Shown here: piece by piece, positions 7,799 through 16,828 of the stretch
Numbering within the stretch: the first letter of the stretch is position 1
Layout: each line of letters starts with the position of its first letter
Origin: Neomesorhizobium sp963726065
GTDB lineage: Bacteria; Pseudomonadota; Alphaproteobacteria; Rhizobiales; Rhizobiaceae
Assembly: GCA_963726065.1 (NCBI GenBank)
Contig: CAVSAU010000016.1
Coordinates: 248,001 to 312,000 of the forward strand
Direction of reading: 5' to 3'
Length of the DNA stretch: 64,000 nucleotides
Notes under the pieces: model-generated
Databases searched by the model: none
What the model was told of the DNA's origin: nothing
Seen by the model: the letters and a program-made list of their open reading frames with translations, nothing else
Made by a program: the position numbers and the translations under genes

Positions 7799-9875
7799 CT
7801 ATCTGCCGCCATCCAGCGCCGCGGCCAGCCGCACCAGCGACAGGAACTCAGCCCGATAGCCGAACGGATCGGCGCCGCGTGCCGCCGTGGCGATTTCGGC
7901 GATGCGGTCGTAATTCATGCCGGCAACCTGGTCGGTTCCGCGAAGCTTCTGCCCGAATGCCGCGACTGCCACGGAAAAGCGCTGGTCGGCGCTTGCCGCG
8001 TCGAAATTCGCGACTTCGTTGGCCGAGGTGACCGGTGTGCTGATCAGCTTCGAAATGTCGCCGTCCGGCGCCTTGTAGCGGATCTTCACGAAGGCATATT
8101 CGTCGGCATTGGCCACACCCGTCGGATTGTCGGTTCTCGCCTGTCCGTAGCGCAGGTCGTCGATCGCCGTCGCCGGGCTGCCGTTCGGCGTGATCTCGTA
8201 GATCGCCGTCACCGCATGGCCGGAGCCGATCTCGCCCGCGTCGACGCGGTCGTTGTTGAAGTCCTCGCGGTTGAGCGCCCGCGTCTCGTAGCCGATCAGC
8301 CGGTACTCGGAGACTTTCTGCGGGTTGAACTCGATCTGGATCTTCACGTCCTTGGCGATCGGGAACAAGGTCGACGAAGCGTCCTGCGACCAGCACCTTC
8401 TCGGCTTCGGCCAGCGTGTCGACATAGGCGGCGGTGCCGTTGCCGTTCTGGGCTATGGTCTGCATCATCTGGTCGTTGAGATTGCCGCGGCCGAAGCCGA
8501 ACACCGACAGGAAGACACCGCTCTTGCGCTTTTCCTCGATGATGCGCTTCAGGTCGTTATCATCGGTCTGTCCGACGTTGAAATCGCCGTCGGTCGCCAG
8601 CATCACCCGGTTGACGCCATCCTTGACGAAGGATTTTTCCGCCAGCCGATAGGCCTCGCGGATGCCCGCCCCGCCAGCCGTCGAGCCGCCGGGGGTCAGC
8701 GTGTCCACCGCGTTCAGGATTTTCTCGCGCTCGGAGGCTTTGGTCGGTTCGAGCACCGTGCCCGCATTGCCGGCATAGGTGACGATCGACACGGTGTCGT
8801 CGGGACCGAGCTTGTTGACCAGCAGGCGGAAGGCGGATTTCAGCAGCGGCAGCTTGTCCGGCTCGTCCATCGAGCCCGATACGTCGAGCAGGAAAACCAG
8901 GTTGGCCTTCGGCTTCTCCGCCGGCTGCACGTCGTAGCCCTTGATGGCGACGTGCATCAGCCTGGTGTTGTCGTTCCATGGCGTCGGCATCACCGTGATC
9001 GTGGAATTGAACGGCGTCGACGCCTCGTCAGGGCCTTTCCAGTCATAGGGGAAGTAGTTGATCATCTCCTCGACACGCACGGTGTCGGGCTGCGGCAGCA
9101 GGCCCTCCTTCAGCGAGCGGCGCACGAAGGAATAGGAGGCCGTGTCGACGTCGATTGAGAAGGTCGAGACCGGATCTTCCAGAGCCGACCGCACCGGATT
9201 GGACTTGAAGTCCTCGATGCGATCCCGGCTTTCGGCCTCCGGCCGCATGGGTTCCGGCGGCGCCGGCAGCGATGCGATGGCCTGATCCGCCATCTGCTTG
9301 CTGGCGACGCTTGGCGCAAACGCCCGGCTGCGCGCCGCATCGGCCGGTGTGGGCGCAGCATTCGGGGACGCGCTGCCCGCGACGATGCTCTCCTGGAGCG
9401 CCGTCGCGCTCGCCGCCGGCGCTTCCTGCCTGGGCGTCGATTGCGGCTCGGCCGAAAGCTGCGCCGCCACATCGGGCAACGCATTGTCGCGCGAAAGCGC
9501 GTCCCGTTCGGCCTTGGCCAGCGTGTCCGCCGGTTTTTCGGCGGGTGCTGCGGTTTCGCTGACGGTCTTTTGCGGCGAAACTCCGAACGGCGCTTCCTGA
9601 AGCAGGTAGAAGGTGGCGTAGCCGGCGACCGGCAGCGCGACGAGCCCGGCAAGTGCCGGCGTTGCGATGAGTTTCCTTTGCATGATCTCACTCCAGAGCC
9701 TGGTTGCTCGTTCGGTGAGACGAAGGCCGTTCTGGGTTCCTTGGGCGGCGGCGGAGGTTTTTTCGAGATTGAAGGCCGCCCGCGCGGCTTCGAGAGCGCG
9801 CTCCTTGGCTTGCGCGCGCGGCGCCGGCGCCGGGCTGTTCCTCAAAACGTCGAATTCGTCATCGTTGTTGGCCAT
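7799..9875 (-). pseudogene. Membrane-anchored von Willebrand factor A protein (YfbK-like), frame broken near 8387
   Basis: About 690 residues when the break is repaired. The N-terminal roughly 75 residues are cytoplasmic-looking and charged. They are followed by one membrane span (LIATPALAGLVALPVAGYATFYLL), a long Ala/Pro linker, a VWA domain with the MIDAS motif DVSGSM, and the DUF3520-type C-terminal domain. The frame breaks near 8387: the VWA half ends in KVLVA and the rest (SSTLFPIAKDVKIQIEFNP onward) is in another frame, consistent with one inserted base. The start overlaps or abuts the ECF sigma factor stop codon, so the two are translationally coupled. By position it could act as the sigma factor's membrane partner. 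Confidence 0.78.
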
Positions 9876-9877
9876 GA

Positions 9878-10462
9878 TCACACTTCCCCGGCCCGGCGCA
9901 TCAGCACCTTGAGCCGCTTTTTCGCTTCATGGATGTGCCAGGAAACGGTCGCTTCCGCGCAGCCCATCGTCTCGGCCGCCGCGGCATGGCTGACGCCCTC
10001 GCCATAGACCAGAACCACGGCCTCGCGTTGCTTGTCCGGCAGCGTCCGCACGACGTTCCACATCGCTTCCGCGGGATCGTCGGGCGGCAAACCCGTTGCG
10101 CCGGAGACCAGCGCATGGACGCCGTAGGCTTCGGCTTTGACCGCATCCCGCCTCGCCTTGCGGGCAAGATCGCGCGCCGCGTTGAGGGTCAGCGTGTAGA
10201 GCCAGCTGCTGAACGCGGCATTGCCCTTGAAGCCGCGTATGGCGCGGCCGAGCCTGATGCACACCTCCTGCGCGATATCCTCGGCGTCAGGCCGGCTGCC
10301 GCACCAGCGGTAGGCGACCCGGTAGACAAAATCATAGTGACGTTCGACCAGCCTGCCGAAAGCCCTCTCGTCCCCGTCGCGCGCCAGTCCGATCAACAGG
10401 CTGTCGGACGCATCGCCCTTTTCCAGCATCCCCGCTTCCAGCGTCATTGCCATCATCGACAT
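9878..10462 (-). CDS. ECF-type RNA polymerase sigma factor
   Basis: A 194-residue sigma-70 family protein with region 2 (about 40-105; YDFVYRVAYRWCGSRPDAEDIAQEV and the FSSWLYTLTLNAARD segment) and region 4 (about 130-190; LPDKQREAVVLVYGEGVSHAAAAETMGCAEATVSWHIHEAKKRL). The size and the absence of region 3 make it an extracytoplasmic-function factor. Its stop overlaps the start of the VWA membrane-protein gene. A TM-bearing partner directly downstream is the normal place for an anti-sigma factor, so the VWA protein is the best candidate. The regulon is unknown. Several ATGs sit near the N-terminus; the first was taken. Confidence 0.88.
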   Translation of the reverse strand: MSMMAMTLEAGMLEKGDASDSLLIGLARDGDERAFGRLVERHYDFVYRVAYRWCGSRPDAEDIAQEVCIRLGRAIRGFKGNAAFSSWLYTLTLNAARDLARKARRDAVKAEAYGVHALVSGATGLPPDDPAEAMWNVVRTLPDKQREAVVLVYGEGVSHAAAAETMGCAEATVSWHIHEAKKRLKVLMRRAGEV

Positions 10463-10701
10463 GTGAGACGAGGCGATTGTGGCGTTCCTTGGGGTGCCGG
10501 ATACTTATTTTTGCGCCGGCGGCCGCTTTCGATATTTAGTCGGATAGCCCAAAAGTAAACAAAGTCTTGCCAAAGCCATAATCCGCATTCAAGCTAATGG
10601 ATTGAGGGAAACATGGGTGGCAACCCCGTTTGTTTCTGCGTTGAACACACCGTCGGCTGGTCGGAGGGGCAGGAGTTGGCCCGGTCGAGACGTCGGTAGG
10701 C

Positions 10702-11658
10702 GTGGAGAGTTCAGTATTGCAAAGCCTGTTCGGGCGAAAATCTGCGGGTCCGGCAAAACCTCGTGCGCGCACGCAATGGCACGCGCCCGAAAGCCGGCCG
10801 CTGCAGCTTGGAGGCGACAACAACCCGTTTCGCCGGGGTAGCAAACCGGACGCGATGACGGCCGGTTTGGGTTTGATCGCTTTGCTTGGTGTCGGTCTGC
10901 TGGCTGCCTTCGTCGTCGACCAGACCGCGAGTTCCCAGGCGGAAGCCGGGCCTCAGGCAATGGCCGAGCCCGCGTCGCAACCCGTCGAGGCACCGGTGGC
11001 GGCGCAAGCCCGCGAACCCGAGCCTCAGTCCGCAGAGAAAGCTCCGGCTCCGGTCGAGGCCACAGCCGTTGCACCGGCGACCGAGCCGAAACCTGAGCCC
11101 GCGACAGCACTCCAGCCGGTCCAGCAGCCGCAGGCTGCTGCCCTGCCGGTTGCCGCATCTGAGCCCGAGATCGCGGTAATCCCGTCCGACGACCCGCGCT
11201 GGGCCGTTGTTGCGGCCAACAACGCGATGGCCATCGCGGCGCTGAATTCCACCACTGTGAACAGCGAGACAATGCCGACTCCCGCCGATGTGGTCACAGC
11301 GGCTTTTGCCGAGGCCGAGCCGCAGATCGGCGTCGCGAACGTGCCGATCCCGACGCCCAAACCCGTGGATGACCCGATTGTTACGGCCGCCGTCGCCCGC
11401 AAGGCGAAGGCCGTGCAGGTGCCGCTGCCCAGCGACCCGATCTCCGAAATCGTTCAAAGGCAGGCGCAGGCGCAGACGACCCGCCAGGCAAGGATCCGGA
11501 CCGCCGTGAAAATGCGCTCCGGCCCCGCCGACGAGGCATCCGTCATCACCGTCGTCCCGGGCAATGCCACCGTAAGTCTCGTTGGCTGCAAATCGTGGTG
11601 CGAAATCGTCTTCAATGATCGCCGCGGCTTCGTCTACAAGGGCTTCATCATCAGATAG
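10702..11658 (+). CDS. SH3-domain protein with a single membrane anchor
   Basis: A 318-residue protein with a basic cytoplasmic N-terminus (1-52), one transmembrane helix (about 54-74; GLGLIALLGVGLLAAFVV), a long Ala/Pro/Glu-rich periplasmic linker (about 80-250), and a C-terminal bacterial SH3-like domain (about 262-318; ARIRTAVKMRSGPADEASVITVVP ... WCEIVFNDRRGFVYKGFI). Bacterial SH3 domains of this type usually bind peptidoglycan or envelope proteins. No enzyme domain is visible. The start codon is a little uncertain. It is divergent from the ECF sigma gene. Confidence 0.72.
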   Translation: MESSVLQSLFGRKSAGPAKPRARTQWHAPESRPLQLGGDNNPFRRGSKPDAMTAGLGLIALLGVGLLAAFVVDQTASSQAEAGPQAMAEPASQPVEAPVAAQAREPEPQSAEKAPAPVEATAVAPATEPKPEPATALQPVQQPQAAALPVAASEPEIAVIPSDDPRWAVVAANNAMAIAALNSTTVNSETMPTPADVVTAAFAEAEPQIGVANVPIPTPKPVDDPIVTAAVARKAKAVQVPLPSDPISEIVQRQAQAQTTRQARIRTAVKMRSGPADEASVITVVPGNATVSLVGCKSWCEIVFNDRRGFVYKGFIIR

Positions 11659-11675
11659 CTGCGGTTCGCGCTACG

Positions 11676-11712
11676 CTGTGTTGAGATTCAGGCCAGGCCG
11701 AGCCGAGAACAC
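11676..11712. repeat. Family A repeat, left-half fragment (copy 6)
   Basis: Contains GTGTTGAGATTCAGGCCAGG and the following GCCGAGCCGA, matching the left arm of the full copies at 13931 and 19139; the core and right arm are missing. Confidence 0.65.
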
Positions 11713-11824
11713 ATCTTGGCCCAGCGAAATCATGATTCCTTTGGAATAATCGCGCCTCTCCCAGCGTTGGTATGACTGACGCCGGCCTTCCGGCTGCAAC
11801 ACGTCATTCCAAGGGAGACACGAT

Positions 11825-12202
11825 ATGAAAACGATCGCTTTAGGGTTCGCCGCATTGCTGCTGACTTCGGCCGCGGCATTCGCCGAGGAGCCCGCCAAGG
11901 CCATGGATAGCTCGGCCGGCAAGGTCTACACCGACGCCAAGGGCATGACGCTTTACACCTTCGACAAGGACGAAGCCGGCAAGTCCAACTGCTACGACAA
12001 ATGCGCCACCAACTGGCCTCCTTTCATGGCCGCCGCCGACGCCAAGGCGGAAGGCGAATGGAGCATCGTCGATCGCACGGACGGCTCGAAGATGTGGGCC
12101 TATGAAGGCAAGCCGCTCTACACCTACATCGACGACAAGAAGGCCGGCGACGTCACCGGCGAAGGCAAGGGCGGCGTCTGGCACGTCGCAAAGGCGGACT
12201 GA
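11825..12202 (+). CDS. COG4315-type secreted lipoprotein-like protein (PF03640 repeats)
   Basis: A 125-residue protein with a signal peptide (MKTIALGFAALLLTSAAAFA) and two copies of the PF03640 pattern, KGMTLYTFDKDEAGKSNC with CYDKCATNWPP, and GKPLYTYIDDKKAGDVTGEG. The family is periplasmic, widespread in Proteobacteria and of unknown function; the tyrosine/aspartate pattern suggests ligand or metal binding. A GGGAGA ribosome-binding site lies before the ATG. There is no partner gene nearby. Confidence 0.85.
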   Translation: MKTIALGFAALLLTSAAAFAEEPAKAMDSSAGKVYTDAKGMTLYTFDKDEAGKSNCYDKCATNWPPFMAAADAKAEGEWSIVDRTDGSKMWAYEGKPLYTYIDDKKAGDVTGEGKGGVWHVAKAD

Positions 12203-12231
12203 CGCGAATCCGATCCAACAGGGCGGATGAG

Positions 12232-12501
12232 CTATTCAGCGTCCGCCTTTAGCCAATATCTGCCGGTTTTGGCGTCCCGGTCGAGCCCGCCGCTCTCGAA
12301 CAATTCGCGCCTGAGCAGCGCCCAGTCACCAAAACTGTGGTAGCGTTTGAGCATCTCGTTGACCTCCTTTTCCGCATAGATGCGGCCCGCTTCGAATTTG
12401 CCTGCCAGATGGTCGAGCACCATCTGGCGGTCGCGGTCCTTGCGCGGCCAGCGGGTGACTAGAGCATTTTGCAGCCAAATGGAATCATTTGGCGTCTGCA
12501 T
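12232..12501 (-). CDS. DUF2087 protein whose start lies inside a repeat
   Basis: An 89-residue frame. Residues from about RWPRKDRDRQMVLDHLAGKF to YWLKAD match the DUF2087 winged-helix-like domain, with the typical YAEKEVNEMLKRYHSFGDWALLRRELFESGGL. The first 14 residues (MQTPNDSIWLQNAL) are encoded by the family B repeat at 12457-12549, so the repeat supplies the apparent start codon. Longer homologues carry an N-terminal ArsR-like region. This copy is therefore either truncated by the repeat or starts within it; an internal start downstream of the repeat is also possible. Function unknown, probably DNA binding. Confidence 0.65.
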   Translation of the reverse strand: MQTPNDSIWLQNALVTRWPRKDRDRQMVLDHLAGKFEAGRIYAEKEVNEMLKRYHSFGDWALLRRELFESGGLDRDAKTGRYWLKADAE

Positions 12502-12549
12502 AAATGCGGCAAAACAGATAGTTAGAGCGAGTTGCCGGTTCTGTAAGAC
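12457..12549. repeat. Intergenic repeat, family B copy 1
   Basis: About 93 bp, near-identical over most of its length to 25459-25548. Shared blocks are GACTAGAGCATTTTGCAGCC, AAATGGAATCATTTGGCGTC, GCGGCAAAACA and TTAGAGCG. It contains the small palindrome CCAAATGGAATCATTTGG and overlaps the 5' end of the DUF2087 gene. Confidence 0.8.
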
Positions 12550-12654
12550 GGGACTGCTCTACGCCCTCGACCCATGCCCGCACAAGCTTCGGCCAAGGCC
12601 GCGGAATGCAAGCAGCGCATCATCTAGAAGATCATCGGCGTATACTGACGCGCG

Positions 12655-13104
12655 TCATGCCTTCGGCCCGGCCAATATTCTGACCGTCCCGGAGTCCGGC
12701 TCCCCGCCGTAACATTTTTCGAGCGCGCGCAGAAAAACCTCTTCGCCGGAAGCTTCGGCAAAAAGCGTGAGGCACGACTGGAATTTCATGTCGTCGGGAC
12801 TGCCGAATATCTGGTGCGCCGAGCGCCCCCGAACTTCCAGGACATGTTCCACGCATGTCCGCAGCCGTTCCCCCAGCACCGGGTGGGCGAGATAAGCCCG
12901 CGCTTCTCCAATCGAGCCGATCGCATATTTCTGGGCCATCGCACTGGAGCCCAGCCCGGCAATCTGGGGAAAGACGAACCACATCCAGTGGCTGACCTTC
13001 TGCCCGCGCCGCAACTCTCCAAGCACGGTCTCGATGACGGAAGCCTGCGCCGCGACGAAGCGGTTGAGGTCATAGGGATCGTCAGCCACTTGCTTGCACC
13101 TCAA
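12655..13104 (-). CDS. DUF1810 family protein
   Basis: A 149-residue protein that matches DUF1810 throughout: DPYDLNRFVAAQ near the start, GQKVSHWMWFVFPQIAGLG, then ARAYLAHPVLGERLRTC and the C-terminal DDMKFQSCLTLFAEA. Members are small soluble calpastatin-like proteins of unknown function. The stop of the downstream plus-strand neighbour is not involved. The gene sits one base from the dienelactone hydrolase gene on the same strand (13106), so the two may be co-transcribed, although they share no evident pathway. Confidence 0.85.
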   Translation of the reverse strand: MRCKQVADDPYDLNRFVAAQASVIETVLGELRRGQKVSHWMWFVFPQIAGLGSSAMAQKYAIGSIGEARAYLAHPVLGERLRTCVEHVLEVRGRSAHQIFGSPDDMKFQSCLTLFAEASGEEVFLRALEKCYGGEPDSGTVRILAGPKA

Positions 13105-13105
13105 A

Positions 13106-13837
13106 TCAGCCCAGCGTCTCGCCGAAGAACTCCGTCAGCCGCTTCCAGTGACGCTCGGCTCCAGCCTCGTTGAAGACGCCATGGTCGGGCACACACCAGC
13201 CATGCGCCATGCCGACATAATTTTCGATGATGTGGTCGACTTCAGCCGTGCGCAGCGCTTCGGCAAGCCGCGCCGACTGTTCCGGCGGGAAACTGCCGTC
13301 GACGCCGGCGCAGCCGACATAGACGCGGGCCTTGATCTTGCCGGCCTGCGAGGCTGGACTGTCGGGCGCATCGGTTCCGAGCCGGCCGCCGTGAAAGCTG
13401 GCGGCCGCCCTCACCCGCTGCGGATAGTCGGCGGCGGCGATCAGCGCCCGCGCCCCGCCCATGCAATAGCCGACGGCGCCCACGGGTCCGTTGACGCCGG
13501 CCGCCGACAGGGCTTCGAGAAAGGCGCCGGTGTCGCGCGAGGTCATTTCCAGCGTGGTGCCGCCGACCAGCGCCATCATCTCTGCCTTGCTTTTTTCCTC
13601 GGTGAAGGCCGTCTTGGCGTCGAACGGGCCGTAGGGCGCGTTGCGATAGAAAAGGTCGGGCGCCAGCACCGCATAACCTTCGCTGGCAAGCCTTTCGGCC
13701 ATTGTGTCGAGCGCCGGGCGAGGACCGAAGGCGTCCATGAAGAGAATAACGCCTGCTTTCGCCGCCCGTCCTGATTGGAAGAGCCCTGCCTTGGCGATGC
13801 CGTCGGCGGTCTTGATTTCGATGTTTTCCTTGGCCAT
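13106..13837 (-). CDS. Dienelactone hydrolase family protein
   Basis: A 243-residue alpha/beta-hydrolase of the dienelactone hydrolase family, with the cysteine nucleophile in VGYCMGGARAL, an aspartate region (VYVGCAGVDGSFP) and a late histidine in MAHGWCVPD. Cytoplasmic, with no signal peptide. It probably hydrolyses a lactone or ester; no chlorocatechol or protocatechuate genes surround it, so the substrate is open. The ATG at 13837 follows a GGAGGGA ribosome-binding site. Confidence 0.88.
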   Translation of the reverse strand: MAKENIEIKTADGIAKAGLFQSGRAAKAGVILFMDAFGPRPALDTMAERLASEGYAVLAPDLFYRNAPYGPFDAKTAFTEEKSKAEMMALVGGTTLEMTSRDTGAFLEALSAAGVNGPVGAVGYCMGGARALIAAADYPQRVRAAASFHGGRLGTDAPDSPASQAGKIKARVYVGCAGVDGSFPPEQSARLAEALRTAEVDHIIENYVGMAHGWCVPDHGVFNEAGAERHWKRLTEFFGETLG

Positions 13838-13930
13838 GGCTCCCTCCGTTCGACACGCTCCGGCGGCGCTTGCACAAGTCTACTTTGTTTCCGCGCCTGG
13901 GTCGCGGCTCTTGGAATTCGCGACGCGCTG

Positions 13931-14073
13931 GGGTGCGTTGAGATTCAGGTCAGGCCGAGCCGAAAATGGTGGATTTCGAGAACCGGAGCGCAGCGTACGT
14001 TTGGGTACGTGAGCACCGGAAGCGCAGAAAGCCGTCATTTGCAGGCCGGCATCACCTGAATATCAACACACCC
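13931..14073. repeat. Palindromic intergenic repeat, family A copy 2 (full length)
   Basis: About 143 bp with imperfect outer arms GTGCGTTGAGATTCAGGTCA and CACCTGAATATCAACACAC, inner arms around AAAATGGTGGATTTC/GAAAGCCGTCATTTGC, and the central GGTACGTGAGCACCGGAAGC. Its right end supplies the stop codon of the iron-sulfur protein gene at 14063. Confidence 0.85.
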
Positions 14074-14755
14074 TGGCAAATGCCGCCGTGTGGAACGCCT
14101 GAACCTTGTCGGGATAGCGATACGCCGTGCCATAGGGACATGCATTGCGGTCGAGGCAGCCGCGATCGCGGCACGGCGCGCCATTCTCCCCGCGCACATG
14201 GCCGAGGCAATCGGCATAAGCGAATCCGGCCGCGGAATAGGCAGCGACCGGACAGGCTTTCATACAGGGTTTTCCGATACATGCGTCGCAACGATGATTC
14301 TGTTTGTCAGGCGCAGGGATAGCAATCCCGGCGTCGAACAGAAGCACGCCGCGATAGGCGTGCCAGAGCCCGTACTCCGGATGCATGAGGATGCCGAGCG
14401 GCGACGCCTTCAGCCCCTCCGCCCTCTTCGCCCATTGCTGGAACGGCAGGTAGGGCCTGTCCGACGGCGACACGGCCCGCGCTCCGAACCCTTCCGCAAC
14501 CGCGCTGATGATCGCGCGGCACCATGAATCGAGCGGATCTTTGATGTCGCCGGGCTGGCTTTCCCGCCACGCCTGAAAGTGCGGCCAGTAGCCGGCGCCG
14601 GCATTGCCCACCAAAAGCACGGATTTGGCGGGCGCGCCGGCGGGACCGGGCGGCGCAGCCTCTCCATCGTTAAAATTGAACCCGCCGCGCAGGATGAGGC
14701 CGTGGGGCGCCAGGGCGGCTGAGATGCGTCGAGCCACATCGTCGCCGTCCATCAT
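14063..14755 (-). CDS. 4Fe-4S ferredoxin-domain protein (epoxyqueuosine reductase-like)
   Basis: A 230-residue protein with cluster ligands in CDACIGKPCMKACP and a further Cys-rich segment (CLGHV ... CRDRGCLDRNACP) resembling the ferredoxin-like half of QueG. It lacks the full corrinoid domain of QueG (about 350 residues), so it is probably a QueG relative and not the tRNA enzyme itself. The N-terminal half contains a conserved GNAGAGYWPHF segment. The last residues are RVC, and the TGA is formed by the end of family A repeat copy 2, so the repeat defines the C-terminus. Likely cytoplasmic redox function; substrate unknown. Confidence 0.75.
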   Translation of the reverse strand: MMDGDDVARRISAALAPHGLILRGGFNFNDGEAAPPGPAGAPAKSVLLVGNAGAGYWPHFQAWRESQPGDIKDPLDSWCRAIISAVAEGFGARAVSPSDRPYLPFQQWAKRAEGLKASPLGILMHPEYGLWHAYRGVLLFDAGIAIPAPDKQNHRCDACIGKPCMKACPVAAYSAAGFAYADCLGHVRGENGAPCRDRGCLDRNACPYGTAYRYPDKVQAFHTAAFARVC

Positions 14756-14816
14756 TGCGGAAACGCCCGCACTCTATGTTGCCTCCCTCCCAGCCCGAGC
14801 GGGAAGGCCAAAGCTG

Positions 14817-14863
14817 CCAATCTCCCCCCTTGTGGGGGAGATGTCCGGCAGGACAGAGGGGTG
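14817..14863. repeat. CCCC/GGGG intergenic palindrome, family E
   Basis: TCTCCCCCCTTGTGGGGGAG hairpin followed by ATGTCCGGCAGGACAGAGGGG, a common rhizobial intergenic motif; it lies between the iron-sulfur gene and the 3' end of the methyltransferase gene. Confidence 0.6.
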
Positions 14864-14992
14864 CGTTGTCCCGCAAACCTCACCGCGATCACGCGCAAGC
14901 AATCACCTCTCGCCCGGCCGCTTGAATGCGCTCCGCCAGACTTCCTTGTGAATGATGTTGGCGACTTTAGCCCCGCCTGAATCGGGCTCCTT

Positions 14993-16571
14993 TCAAGTGA
15001 AGGCGTCGGGCATCGATTCCTTCTTCCTGGCGATGAAGTCCTTCAGCCCGTCGTCGATGCCCGGATCGAGAGGCGGCGCCTCGTAGCTTTCCAGCCAGCG
15101 GCGGGCGAGTTCGTTGGCGCGCTGCGGTGCGGTCTTCTCGCCTTCCGCCAGCCACTGCTCGTAGGAATTGTTGTCGGCGATCGAGGAGCGGTAGAAGGCC
15201 GTCTGGAAATTGGCCTGCGTGTGGTCGCAGCCGAGATAGTGGCTGCCCGGCCCGACCTGGCGGATGGCGTCCATCGCCTGGCCGTTTTCCGACAGGTCGA
15301 CGCCCTCGGCGAATTTCTGGCTCATGCCGAGCTGGTCGATGTCCATCATGAACTTTTCGTAGCAGGAAGCGAGGCCGCCTTCGAGCCAGCCGGCCGAATG
15401 CAGCACGAAATTGGTGCCGGCCAGGATGGTCGAGTTCAGCGTGTTGGCGCTTTCATAGGCCGCCTGCGCGTCCGGCACCTTCGAGGCGCAGAGCGAACCG
15501 CCGGTGCGGAACGGCAGGCCGAGCCGGCGGGCAAGCTGTGCGGCGCCATAGGAAACCAGCGACGGCTCCGGCGTGCCGAAGGTCGGCGCGCCCGACTGCA
15601 TGGAAATGGAGGAGGCGAAGGTGCCGAACAGCACCGGCGCGCCGGGCCGGATCAGTTGCGTCAGCGAAGCGCCGGCCAGCACTTCGGCCAGCACCTGGGT
15701 CAGCGTGCCGGCGACCGTCACCGGGCTCATCGCGCCCGCCAGGATGAACGGCGTGACGATGCAGGCCTGGTTGTTGCGGGCATAGACCTTCAGCGCGCCG
15801 AGCATGGTCTCGTCGAACACCATCGGCGAATTGGCGTTGATCAGGCTGGTCAGCACCGTGTTGTTGTCGACGAAATCGTCGCCGAACACGATCTTGGCCA
15901 TCGCAACCGTATCTTCGGCGCGCTCGGGCGCGGTCACCGAGCCCATGAACGGCTTGTCGGAATATTTGATGTGCGAATACACCATGTCGAGGTGGCGCTT
16001 GTTCACCGGCACGTCGACCGGCTCGCACACCGTGCCGCCCGAATGGTGGATCGACGGCGCCATGTAGGCGAGCTTCACGAAGTTGCGGAAATCCTCGATC
16101 GTCGCGTAGCGGCGCTTTCCGTCGAGGTCGCGCACGAAGGGCGGCCCGTAGACCGGCGCGAACACCGTGGCGTTGCCGCCGATCTGCACGGAGCGATCGG
16201 CATTGCGCGCATGCTGGGTGTAGACGCGACGGCGCGGTCTTCAGCAGCGAGCGCGGCAGGCCGCGCGGGAAATGCACCCGCTCGCCCTTGACGTCGGCGC
16301 CGGCCGCCTTGAAAAGCGCAAGCGCCTCGGCGTCGTCGCGGAATTCGATGCCGATCTCCTCGAGCACCGTGTCGGCGTTCTTCTCGATCAGCGCCAGGCC
16401 TTCCTCGTCGAGCACCTCGTAGACCTTGATCTTGCGGTTGATGTAGGTCTGCTGGATGCCGGGACCGCCGCCCGAACGCGCCGCGCGCCGCGCGGCAGCA
16501 CCCCCGCTGGCGCCGCGTCCGCGCCTGCCGCCCGCCGCCGCTTCGTGATCGACTGCCGCGTTCTCGCTCAT
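14993..16571 (-). pseudogene. MttB-family (trimethylamine/glycine betaine methyltransferase-like) protein, frame broken near 16225
   Basis: About 525 residues after repair. The N-terminal tail is Arg/Gly/Ala-rich (to about residue 40), followed by a TIM-barrel of the MttB superfamily (YINRKIKVYEVLDEEGLALIEKNADTVLEEIGIEF ... VGPGSHYLGCDHTQANF). These enzymes pass a methyl group from a quaternary or tertiary amine to a cognate corrinoid protein; the corrinoid gene is divergent 257 bp away. No in-frame amber codon occurs in the barrel, so this is a non-pyrrolysine member, like glycine betaine methyltransferases. Two overlapping frames meet near 16215-16235 (LLKTAPS then YTQHARNADRSVQIGG), implying a small indel. 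The substrate is unproven. Confidence 0.82.
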
Positions 16572-16670
16572 GATCGTTCTTCCCTGAAATCCGTTCGACC
16601 GCCCATACGGTCGCCTTCGCCGGATCGTAGCCATACACCCTATCCGAAACGGCCCGTCAGCGCCAACGCC

Positions 16671-16686
16671 TGTCGCAAAATCGACA
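16671..16686. promoter_or_regulatory. Short palindrome in the methyltransferase/corrinoid divergent promoter region
   Basis: Inverted repeat TGTCG-N6-CGACA, 100 bp upstream of the methyltransferase start and about 140 bp upstream of the corrinoid protein start. It could be an operator for a shared regulator, but it is short and only one copy was seen. Confidence 0.3.
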
Positions 16687-16828
16687 AGAAGAACAAAGGA
16701 TTCCCGGTCGCTTTCCTTTTGCAGGAAGTCGCAAATCAGCTATGGAAGTGCAGTGCTTGCAGAATAGATATTGACCTGAATTCGCGCGCTGTAAAAGTCC
16801 CGCATAAGGCGGCCACAGGAGCTTCAGA

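Noticed and set aside
12541..12654. A small gene between DUF1810 and DUF2087
   Set aside because: No frame with a ribosome-binding site and credible composition; most of the interval is repeat B and its flank.
14993..16571. A pyrrolysine (amber) codon in the MttB-like gene
   Set aside because: The reading frame through the barrel is open without any TAG; the only interruption is a frame shift near 16225.
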